DNA of 5,138 nt from CAZEJK01 sp964512045 (GTDB lineage: Bacteria; Acidobacteriota; Thermoanaerobaculia; Thermoanaerobaculales; Sulfomarinibacteraceae), in NCBI GenBank assembly GCA_964512045.1, contig CAZEJK010000341.1, positions 1 to 5,138 on the forward strand. The letters are read 5' to 3'. The position numbers and the translations under genes were made by a program. The notes below the pieces were generated by a model. It was not told the origin of the DNA. It made no database searches and saw only the letters and a list, made by a program, of their open reading frames with translations. The stretch's first letter is position 1. Every line of letters starts with the position of its first letter. Shown here one piece after another: positions 1 to 5,134 of this stretch.

Positions 1-48
1 CGCGGTCCGTATGAGGCTCTCAACATGCGACAGGACCGGGGACGTCCT

Positions 49-87
49 GTCCGCATCGCCGGCCTCGCTGCATGGCCCGATGCGGAC
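49..87. repeat. 10-bp inverted repeat downstream of the protease gene
   Basis: Positions 49-58 (GTCCGCATCG) and 78-87 (CGATGCGGAC) are perfect reverse complements around a 19-base loop. A smaller stem, AGGAC/GTCCT (32-36 with 44-48), lies next to it. The right arm overlaps the left arm of the 82-98 hairpin, so the two structures exclude each other. The whole 1-141 stretch lies 3' of the minus-strand protease and holds no convincing gene. A 10-base direct repeat (CGCGGTCCGT at 1-10 and 96-105) is also present. The function is unknown. Confidence 0.5.
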
Positions 88-98
88 CAGAGGTCCGC
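82..98 (-). terminator. GC-rich hairpin, possible protease transcript end
   Basis: GCGGACC (82-88) and GGTCCGC (92-98) form a perfect 7-bp stem with a 3-base loop. It begins 43 bases past the protease stop codon when read on the minus strand. No T-tract follows it in that direction, so it is not a canonical intrinsic terminator. It could stabilise the 3' end or stall polymerase for factor-dependent termination. The hairpin is seen in the sequence; the terminator role is inferred. Confidence 0.3.
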
Positions 99-141
99 GG
101 TCCGTGCATGGTTGTCGGTGCTCTTCGTGTCAGGCGGCGGC

Positions 142-2247
142 CTACCGCTTCATCGGGATCGTGGTGGGATCCGATGTGGCGTTGTCCACAACCGACGCGT
201 ACGCGATCACGCCAGAGCCGGAGACCACCCGCACTCGCGCGTACCCCGATGTGTTGGTGCGCCCGTAGCGAGTGCTGTACGGCTCGTTCTCCTGCCGCCA
301 CTGGCCCGCGGGCACGGCCACGTTGAACGTGCCGACGATGCTCCCCGTGAAGTCGTACAGCGTCACCTGCACCGTCGCCGCGCTCGTGCCGGTGTTCGCA
401 AAGCCGATGTTGGTGCGGAACGCGCTGGTCTGGATCAGATGCGGTAGCCACGCGATCTCACCGCTGTCGAGACCTTCGCTGGAGGTCGTCCCATCCAGGT
501 ACTGGCCAAAGGTCCCCTGCGACCCCTGGTTGAACACCCGCGCGGTGACGTGCAGCGGCTCGGTGGACTCGATCTTCAACGCACCCGCCCCCGAGATTCC
601 GAGCTGATCGACGATGTCGTCGAAGATCGACTGACGGCCCGCCGCGAGCTCGGCCGTACCTGTCAGGGTCTGCGACGAGGTGAACAGGGTGAACGTCAGA
701 TCCGCCGATCCCAGACCTCTGTTGAGCGTACCCACATCCGTACGCCACTGGCTGCCCTGTGCGCCGGAGTCGTGGATCGCCGCCGGCACCCAGTAGACGT
801 AGTCAGCCGACGGTCCGGGTCCACCGCCGGTGAGGTAGTCGTACGCTGCCATGGCGTCGATCCGCCGTCGTGTGATGCCGTTGCGGGCATCCGTAATCGC
901 TTTACCGGTGGACGTCAACGCACCACGGAGCTCGCTGACGGTGGTGGATGGCCGCAGGGAGAAGATCTGAGCGGCCACTCCGGCGGCGTACGGGCATGCT
1001 GCCGAGGTCCCGCCGAAGCAGGAGTGGTAGCCGCCGCCGAGCTGCGGCGTCTGGGCACAGTGGGACGGCGCCAGAACATCGAGCTGATCGCCTGAGTTCG
1101 AGTAGCACGGGATCTGGTCGGCGCTGGTGGAGGGATCTTCGCAGCCGTTCGGGGTGCAGTTGCCCTCGCTGAACGAGGCGCTCCCGAGGCTTGCGTCGTA
1201 CACGGCGCCGACCGCGATTGCGTGCGACACACATGCCGGAAAGCCGATCCCGTTCGAGCATCCGTCGTTCGACGAAGCGACGAAGACGGCGATCCCGGCG
1301 TTCACCAGCCGCTCCATCGCCTGGGTCATCGACGGCATATCGAAGTCGCAGACCGAGTCGATCGGCGCCCCACCGCCGAGCGACATGCTCACGACGCGGA
1401 CCCCACCGAAGTCGTTGCGGTTCTCGTAGACAGCGTCCAACGCCTGAGCGCTCCACGAGAAGTTCCCGGAGCCGTCCGCGTCGAGGACCTTCAATGCCCA
1501 CAGGTGGGCCTGGGGCGCCACACCGCCATTGAGACCAGCGGCAATACCGGCGCAGGCAGTGCCATGGCCCTCGTCATCGACACCGATCTGATCGCCGGAC
1601 TGGGTGCCCGTGTAGTCGCCCCATGCGACGGTCTTGCTGTTCCACAAGAGCTCTGGATGCGTCCCGTCGATGCCAGTGTCGAGGATCGCGACCCCGATCC
1701 CGCTGCCAGTTCCGCCCTGGTTCTGCAGCGCTGGGACGTTCATGAGCGCCTTGCCCTCGGAGCGCTGCGCCTTCAGCTGAAAGTCATACTCGACCGCACG
1801 GACCATCGGCAAGGCAGCAAGATCGGGCACCGCACCGGCAGCGATCGTGCCGGCGACCACCGGGCTGTGGCGCAGACCGAAGCGGACCTGGAAGCCGGTC
1901 CTGGAGGCCTCCTCGGCGAACCGGTGCTCGAGCGCCGCCAGGTGCTCGGCCCGCACCGCGTCGTTGTCGGCAGCGCCACGGCTCAGCACGGTCGGGACGG
2001 TCGGCTCGACCAGGGTCACGACCACGTCGACGGGCGACTCGGCAGACACCTCCGCCATCCGCATCGCCAGCATCGGCACGATCTTGGCCTGTGCAGGCCG
2101 CGCATCGGGCACGAACTCGACAGCTCGCGCGGGCGGCGGCTCGGACAGCGGGTCGATCGGCTCGATCCGCGGCAGGTCGATGGGTTGCGCAAAGCTCACC
2201 GAGGTGACCAGCGCGAGAAGACAGACTCCAATGGCGCGACGGAACAT
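142..2247 (-). CDS. Secreted subtilisin-like (S8 family) serine protease with duplicated C-terminal domain
   Basis: This is a 701-residue exported endopeptidase. The ATG at 2247 is chosen because GGAGG (2260-2256) lies 8 bases upstream and a textbook signal peptide follows (MFRR, a hydrophobic core, SFA-Q, cleavage likely after residue 20). An in-frame ATG at 2328 would add 27 arginine-rich residues ahead of that signal. Residues about 60-155 resemble an inhibitor_I9-type propeptide. The catalytic domain spans about 178-470. It shows Asp190 in AILDTGID, His228 in GHGTACAG, oxyanion Asn327 in ASSNDG and nucleophile Ser415 in GGTSAACP, so the triad is intact. Ten cysteines lie between 232 and 418, which suggests disulphides in an extracellular protein. 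Residues about 486-583 and 600-698 are two copies of a beta-rich module ending in ASVVDNATSDPTTIP. The substrate is unknown; general extracellular proteolysis is the likely role. It is transcribed divergently from the cupin gene. Confidence 0.95.
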   Translation of the reverse strand: MFRRAIGVCLLALVTSVSFAQPIDLPRIEPIDPLSEPPPARAVEFVPDARPAQAKIVPMLAMRMAEVSAESPVDVVVTLVEPTVPTVLSRGAADNDAVRAEHLAALEHRFAEEASRTGFQVRFGLRHSPVVAGTIAAGAVPDLAALPMVRAVEYDFQLKAQRSEGKALMNVPALQNQGGTGSGIGVAILDTGIDGTHPELLWNSKTVAWGDYTGTQSGDQIGVDDEGHGTACAGIAAGLNGGVAPQAHLWALKVLDADGSGNFSWSAQALDAVYENRNDFGGVRVVSMSLGGGAPIDSVCDFDMPSMTQAMERLVNAGIAVFVASSNDGCSNGIGFPACVSHAIAVGAVYDASLGSASFSEGNCTPNGCEDPSTSADQIPCYSNSGDQLDVLAPSHCAQTPQLGGGYHSCFGGTSAACPYAAGVAAQIFSLRPSTTVSELRGALTSTGKAITDARNGITRRRIDAMAAYDYLTGGGPGPSADYVYWVPAAIHDSGAQGSQWRTDVGTLNRGLGSADLTFTLFTSSQTLTGTAELAAGRQSIFDDIVDQLGISGAGALKIESTEPLHVTARVFNQGSQGTFGQYLDGTTSSEGLDSGEIAWLPHLIQTSAFRTNIGFANTGTSAATVQVTLYDFTGSIVGTFNVAVPAGQWRQENEPYSTRYGRTNTSGYARVRVVSGSGVIAYASVVDNATSDPTTIPMKR

Positions 2248-2255
2248 GCTCGAAA

Positions 2256-2260
2256 CCTCC
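2256..2260 (-). promoter_or_regulatory. Ribosome binding site of the S8 protease
   Basis: Read on the minus strand, GGAGG sits 8 bases before the ATG at 2247. It decides the start: the two upstream in-frame ATGs (2328 and 2262) lack a comparable site, and the one at 2262 overlaps this motif. Confidence 0.8.
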
Positions 2261-2303
2261 ATCTGGACACGGCCGGCACGACGAGCACCGAGCCGTCTGC
2301 TTA

Positions 2304-2309
2304 ATGATA
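2304..2309 (-). promoter_or_regulatory. Candidate -10 box for the S8 protease
   Basis: Read on the minus strand this is TATCAT, one mismatch from TATAAT, in the most AT-rich patch (TTAATGATAC, 2301-2310) of the divergent gap. It would give a leader of about 50 bases. I see no good -35 box at normal spacing. A plus-strand TATAGC lies at 2315-2320 and could serve the cupin gene. Both calls are weak. Confidence 0.25.
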
Positions 2310-2415
2310 CTCGGTATAGCGTTCTCATGCGCCGGCAGCGGTGCGTCGGCTACCATGATCAGGGCGTTTGATTGATACCCGTCACATCGGGGCTGCGATC
2401 ACGATACCCGTACGA

Positions 2416-2420
2416 AAGGA
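2416..2420 (+). promoter_or_regulatory. Ribosome binding site favouring the GTG start of the cupin
   Basis: AAGGA lies 10 bases before GTG 2431. The alternative TTG at 2368 has only AGGG three bases upstream, which is too close to act as a site. This supports the shorter cupin. Confidence 0.55.
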
Positions 2421-2430
2421 CCGTGTCGAC

Positions 2431-2766
2431 GTGCCACCTCTCTTCGGAAACCTGCTTGCCGAGATCCCGCACCACAGCAGCGACGAGGTCTTCGAGACCC
2501 TCGTGGATCGCTCTGGCTGGCGCGTGGAGAGGATCGTGTCGCACGGTCACACGACGCCGCCAGGGAACTGGTACGACCAGGACTGGGACGAGTGGGTGCT
2601 CATCGTGCAGGGCTCCGCGCGGCTCGTGCTCGCCGATGAGCCGGCCACCGAGATCGCCCTCGCACCCGGACACTGGATCTTCCTTCCGGCGCACTGCCGC
2701 CACCGCGTCACCTGGACGACGCCGGAGGAGCCGACCGTCTGGCTCGCGCTCCACGCTCCAGCATGA
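2431..2766 (+). CDS. Small single-domain cupin protein
   Basis: This is a 111-residue protein, the usual size for a stand-alone cupin barrel. The start is taken as GTG 2431: AAGGA lies upstream, and the protein then opens with PPLFGNLLAEIP, as relatives I recall do. TTG 2368 would add 21 residues. Motif 1 is divergent. Glu54 and Gly61 keep the E-x6-G spacing, but the canonical HxH just before them is replaced by Tyr48-Asp-Gln50, while His38 and His40 lie in an upstream HGH. Motif 2 is good: Gly80-x5-Pro86, then His88 and His91. A metal site built from His40 or Gln50, Glu54 and His91 is plausible but inferred. I recognise no specific substrate; such proteins are usually left as cupin-domain proteins, possibly small-molecule binding or enzymatic. 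There is no signal peptide, so it is probably cytoplasmic. The gene diverges from the protease and is followed by a 308-base gap, so it is probably monocistronic. Confidence 0.87.
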   Translation: MPPLFGNLLAEIPHHSSDEVFETLVDRSGWRVERIVSHGHTTPPGNWYDQDWDEWVLIVQGSARLVLADEPATEIALAPGHWIFLPAHCRHRVTWTTPEEPTVWLALHAPA

Positions 2767-2827
2767 GCCGGTGGAGCCGGAACCGAACAGGGACGGTACC
2801 AGGACCGAGATCGCTCTCACCAGCGAA

Positions 2828-2926
2828 CCACAATCGTGCCAGCCGCGGGATCCGCCTTTGCCCGAAGGCTGCGCCGCGGCACGCGCGGACCGCCACAACC
2901 CGGATCGCGAGGCTCTTCGATTGTGG
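2828..2926. repeat. Nested inverted-repeat element in the 308-base gap
   Basis: The gap 2767-3074 has no convincing gene. Its left half is highly self-complementary. Outer arms CCACAATCG (2828-2836) and CGATTGTGG (2918-2926) are perfect 9-mers. Inside them GCCGCGG (2842-2848) pairs with CCGCGGC (2874-2880). Alternatively CGTGCC plus GCGG (2835-2840, 2845-2848) pairs with 2874-2883 across a 4-base bulge. Innermost, GCCTT (2854-2858) pairs with AAGGC (2865-2869) around a 6-base loop. This could be a structured RNA, a palindromic dispersed repeat or a mobile-element remnant. I cannot tell which from one copy. Confidence 0.5.
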
Positions 2927-2927
2927 A

Positions 2928-2946
2928 AGCCGGCGTCTCGCCGGCT
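2928..2946. repeat. Strong 8-bp hairpin next to a G-run
   Basis: AGCCGGCG (2928-2935) and CGCCGGCT (2939-2946) are perfect complements around a TCT loop. No T-tract follows on either strand, so a simple intrinsic terminator is unlikely. The shape, a short GC palindrome in an intergenic gap, resembles REP-type dispersed repeats. It starts two bases after the outer arm of the nested element and abuts the G-run at 2947. Confidence 0.6.
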
Positions 2947-2967
2947 GGGGGTTCGGGTGGGTCTGGG
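2947..2967 (+). other. Canonical G-quadruplex motif
   Basis: Four G-tracts (2947-2951, 2955-2957, 2959-2961, 2965-2967) are separated by loops of 3, 1 and 3 bases. This satisfies the G3+N1-7 rule on the plus strand. It lies about 110 bases upstream of the lipoprotein start. The motif is seen in the sequence; whether it folds or regulates is unknown. Confidence 0.6.
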
Positions 2968-3033
2968 TCCGACGCCGGGGAGTGAGGCGATCGGAGCTCG
3001 TGGGCGGGGGCTCTCCCGCGCGAGCCGGCGGTT

Positions 3034-3042
3034 TGCTACGCT
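3034..3042 (+). promoter_or_regulatory. Candidate extended -10 promoter of the lipoprotein gene
   Basis: TGCTACGCT matches TGn followed by TAnnnT, an extended -10 element. Transcription would start near 3049, giving a leader of about 25 bases that contains the ribosome binding site. I see no convincing -35 box, which is compatible with an extended -10 promoter. Confidence 0.35.
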
Positions 3043-3062
3043 TTGGATCAGGTCGCCGTGGA

Positions 3063-3067
3063 GGAGG
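3063..3067 (+). promoter_or_regulatory. Ribosome binding site of the lipoprotein gene
   Basis: GGAGG lies in a purine-rich run 7 bases before ATG 3075. Together with the signal peptide that follows, it fixes the start and rules out the longer in-frame reading from ATG 2763. Confidence 0.8.
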
Positions 3068-3074
3068 GGATCCG

Positions 3075-3770
3075 ATGGCATCATTCCGGTCATGGTCGGT
3101 CGTTCTGGTCGCGCTGGCAGGTGCTGGCAGTATCGGCTGCGTGAGCAAGGCGAAGCTCGAGCAGTGCCAGCAGGAGCTCGCCACCTGCACCGAGCAGCGC
3201 CAGGTGCTCGAGGAGTCGGTGGACATGTGGCGTCAGCGGTTCGACCGGGAGGCGCTGCGCTGGGACTCCGTCGAGGCATCGATCACCGATACCCTCCCCC
3301 GCCAGCTCAGTGAGCTCCACGCGGAGCGAGAGCGCATCGTGGAGCTGGTACCGGAGCAGGTGAAGCACGAGGTGGAAGGCTATCTGGACGAGTACTTTGC
3401 CACCGTGATGGGCGGTCTGACAGCGCTCAAGGAGGACAACGACGAGATCCGCCAGGAGCTCGCTGCCACCCGCCGACAGCTGGAGTCCGCAGGCCAGCAG
3501 CTCGACAGCGTGAGCGCCGATACCCAGTCGATCCGAACGCTCGGCAGCTCGATCGACCAGCAGCTCCGGGAGGAGCGGCAGCGACGCGAGGCCATTGCGC
3601 GCGGTATTGCCGACATCGCCGACCTGATCACGACGTTCGACCAGGAGAAGATCAACTGCCGCGACTGCCCGGACCGGCTCCGCCTCAACCGCAACAAGCG
3701 CGAGGCGATCACCGCGTTCCACCAACAGCTCCTCACCGCCCTCGCCGACCTGCAGGTCGACACTCGGTGA
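3075..3770 (+). CDS. Coiled-coil probable lipoprotein of unknown function
   Basis: This is a 231-residue protein I do not recognise. Residues 1-21 form an export signal (Arg5, a hydrophobic stretch about 9-18) ending in GSIG-Cys22. That is an acceptable though imperfect lipobox, because Ser rather than Leu sits at -3, so Cys22 is probably lipidated and the protein membrane-anchored on the periplasmic side. Residues about 24-60 and 118-185 are rich in Glu, Gln, Arg and Leu with heptad-like spacing, suggesting two helical coiled-coil segments around a less regular part (about 65-115). Cys31 and Cys38 lie near the anchor, and a CRDC motif (Cys195, Cys198) lies near the C-terminus, followed by another amphipathic helix. 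No enzymatic motif is visible. It could be an envelope structural or adaptor protein. The start at 3075 follows GGAGG by 7 bases. The FabH-like gene begins 121 bases downstream, so an operon is uncertain. Confidence 0.8.
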   Translation: MASFRSWSVVLVALAGAGSIGCVSKAKLEQCQQELATCTEQRQVLEESVDMWRQRFDREALRWDSVEASITDTLPRQLSELHAERERIVELVPEQVKHEVEGYLDEYFATVMGGLTALKEDNDEIRQELAATRRQLESAGQQLDSVSADTQSIRTLGSSIDQQLREERQRREAIARGIADIADLITTFDQEKINCRDCPDRLRLNRNKREAITAFHQQLLTALADLQVDTR

Positions 3771-3798
3771 GCTCACAGCTCGCTCCCGAATCGCCTCT

Positions 3799-3821
3799 GG
3801 ACGCTGCCCGGCGGAGCGTCC
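3799..3821 (+). terminator. Stem-loop after the lipoprotein gene
   Basis: GGACGCT (3799-3805) and AGCGTCC (3815-3821) form a perfect 7-bp stem with a 9-base loop, 28 bases past the lipoprotein stop. The bases after it (GTCCCACACC) are not T-rich, so it is at best an atypical terminator. It may instead separate expression of the lipoprotein and FabH-like genes or lie in the FabH-like leader. Confidence 0.3.
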
Positions 3822-3881
3822 GTCCCACACCACAGGCAGCGATCCGCGCAGGGCGGTCGATCGCCTTCACACCCACGACTT

Positions 3882-3886
3882 GGAGG
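3882..3886 (+). promoter_or_regulatory. Ribosome binding site of the fabH-like gene
   Basis: GGAGG lies 5 bases before ATG 3892. A TTG at 3880 in the same frame overlaps the motif and so cannot be the start. Confidence 0.75.
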
Positions 3887-3891
3887 TCCCG

Positions 3892-4950
3892 ATGCGCTCA
3901 GTGATCATCGGCACGGGGATGTACGTGCCCGCCAACGTTGTCGACAACCACCAGCTCTCGAAGGTGATGGACACCGACGACGAGTGGATCCAGGCCCGCA
4001 CTGGCATCGTCGAGCGACGCTTCGCCTCGGCGGATCAGGCTGCCAGCGACATGGCCGTACCAGCGGCTCGGCAGGCGATGGAGGCCGCCGGCCTGGGGCT
4101 CGCCGATGTGGACTGTCTGGTGCTCGCGACCATGACGCCGGACTGCTACTTCCCCGGCAGCGGGCCGTTCGTCCAGCACAAGCTGGGGTTGCAAGGCAAC
4201 GTGCCGTGCTTCGACATCCGCCAGCAGTGCACCGGCTTCGTCTACGCTCTGCAGGTTGCGGATGCCATGATCCGCGCCGGTCAGTACAGAAACGTGCTCG
4301 TCATCGGCACCGAGGTCCACGCCGCGCTCCAGCCGTGGCAATCGTGGGACATCATCCTCGGAGAGTCCGACCGCGACGTGTCACCGGAGGAGTACGAGCT
4401 GAACACGCGGTACCGCGACCGTACCGTGCTGTTCGGCGACGGCGCCGGCGCCGTGGTGCTCACCGCAAGCTCGGACGACGGCCGCGGCATCCTCGACACC
4501 CTGCTGTACACCAACGGCGGGCTCATCGACAAGCTGTGGACCGATGCCGGCGGCAGCCGATACCGCCCCTACTTCCGCCCGGAGATGACCGTGGATGGCT
4601 CGGCGGTGCCGGTGGTGAAGGGACGCGAGGTGTTCAAGTGGGCCGTCACCTTGATGCCGCAGGTGGTCCTCGAGCTCCTCGAGCGGAACCAGCTGACGCT
4701 CGACGACGTCGACCTGCTGATCATGCATCAGGCCAACCTGCGGATCTGTGACGGTGTGCAGAAGCGGCTCGACCTGCCCGACGACAGGGTGTTCAACAAC
4801 ATCCAGCGGTACGGCAACACCACCGCCGCCACGATCCCGATCGCACTGCACGAGGCGTGGCACGCGGGCCGCATCCACGACGGCGACCTGCTGTGCTTTG
4901 TCGCCCTCGGCAGCGGCCTGAACTGGGGGGCCAACCTGTACCGGGTGTAG
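3892..4950 (+). CDS. fabH: Beta-ketoacyl-ACP synthase III (FabH-like, thiolase fold)
   Basis: This is a complete 352-residue cytoplasmic enzyme of the KAS III family. Such enzymes join acetyl-CoA or another acyl-CoA to malonyl-ACP in the first condensation of type-II fatty acid synthesis. The N-terminus aligns with E. coli FabH residue for residue (IIGTG, then DEWI with Trp32, Arg36, RTGI). The triad is intact: Cys113 in RQQCTGF, His279 in MHQANLRI and Asn309 in RYGNTTAATIP. The glycine-rich FGDGAGAVVL is at 181-190. Phe87 sits where E. coli has its chain-length-limiting Phe87. The protein is about 35 residues longer than E. coli FabH (317), mainly from roughly 21-23 extra residues at about 146-170 and a smaller expansion near 210-235. 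RQQC replaces the usual AAC, as in a FabH subfamily I recall from other phyla. No other fatty-acid genes are in view, so it may be a second, specialised KAS III. ATG 3892 follows GGAGG. Confidence 0.93.
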   Translation: MRSVIIGTGMYVPANVVDNHQLSKVMDTDDEWIQARTGIVERRFASADQAASDMAVPAARQAMEAAGLGLADVDCLVLATMTPDCYFPGSGPFVQHKLGLQGNVPCFDIRQQCTGFVYALQVADAMIRAGQYRNVLVIGTEVHAALQPWQSWDIILGESDRDVSPEEYELNTRYRDRTVLFGDGAGAVVLTASSDDGRGILDTLLYTNGGLIDKLWTDAGGSRYRPYFRPEMTVDGSAVPVVKGREVFKWAVTLMPQVVLELLERNQLTLDDVDLLIMHQANLRICDGVQKRLDLPDDRVFNNIQRYGNTTAATIPIALHEAWHAGRIHDGDLLCFVALGSGLNWGANLYRV

Positions 4951-4980
4951 CCACCGTCATAGCGGCTCAAAACTGCGTAT

Positions 4981-4996
4981 CTTCGAAAATTCGAAG
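4981..4996. repeat. Perfect inverted repeat after the fabH-like gene
   Basis: CTTCGAA (4981-4987) and TTCGAAG (4990-4996) are perfect complements separated by AA, and TTCGAA itself occurs twice. It begins 30 bases after the fabH stop in an AT-rich patch. As RNA it would fold as about 6 bp with a 4-base loop. No T-run follows. It could be a weak terminator or a repressor-type operator for a gene beyond the window. Confidence 0.5.
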
Positions 4997-5012
4997 CAAA
5001 GCTCCTGAGTTG

Positions 5013-5040
5013 AGTTCTCAGTTCTCAGTTCTCAATTCTG
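5013..5040. repeat. Tandem heptamer repeat
   Basis: Three exact copies of AGTTCTC (5013-5019, 5020-5026, 5027-5033) are followed by the variant AATTCTG (5034-5040). Imperfect partial units flank them (GAGTTG before, AATG after). The run is much more AT-rich than the rest of the window and is non-coding. It looks like a short intergenic minisatellite prone to copy-number change. Confidence 0.85.
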
Positions 5041-5113
5041 AATGCCGCCCGCCCTCCCGGCAGCCTGCTCTGCAAGCTTCCGGTATGGAAGGGTGTTTCG
5101 ACGCCTGCTGCAA

Positions 5114-5134
5114 GGGCAGATGGGTGGGTGGGGG
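5114..5134 (+). other. Second canonical G-quadruplex motif
   Basis: G-tracts at 5114-5116, 5122-5124, 5126-5128 and 5130-5134 are separated by loops of 5, 1 and 1 bases on the plus strand. It lies about 165 bases past the fabH stop at the window edge. Whatever follows it cannot be seen. Folding is predicted only from the pattern. Confidence 0.6.

Noticed and set aside
1222..2304. 360-codon plus-strand open frame antisense to the protease
   Set aside because: It is rich in Arg, His, Asp and Gly with no domain signature. It mirrors the well-supported protease, as expected for antisense frames in high-GC coding DNA.
2828..2978. Insertion sequence or CRISPR array in the gap
   Set aside because: There is no transposase, no target duplication I can find, and no regularly spaced direct repeats. 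The element is palindromic, not an array.
2763..3074. Upstream extension of the lipoprotein frame from ATG 2763, which overlaps the cupin stop as ATGA (translational coupling)
   Set aside because: The extra 104 residues are Arg/Gly/Ser-rich and look like translated non-coding DNA. GGAGG plus a signal peptide mark the start at 3075, and the stretch is full of inverted repeats.
2359..3279. 306-codon minus-strand open frame across the cupin, the gap and the lipoprotein start
   Set aside because: It runs opposite two supported genes, has low-complexity Arg/Pro-rich composition and shows no recognisable motif.
3090..3833. 247-codon minus-strand open frame over the lipoprotein
   Set aside because: Its leucine- and valine-rich heptads are the reverse-strand image of the coiled-coil gene. 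No signal or domain is visible.
3839..3864. GCGATC/GATCGC inverted repeat in the fabH-like leader
   Set aside because: A 6-bp stem with a 14-base loop is easily expected by chance at this GC content, and it matches no operator I know for fatty-acid regulators.
5043..5062. TGCCG/CGGCA stem-loop as a fabH terminator
   Set aside because: It has only 5 bp with a 10-base loop, no T-tract, and lies nearly 100 bases past the stop.
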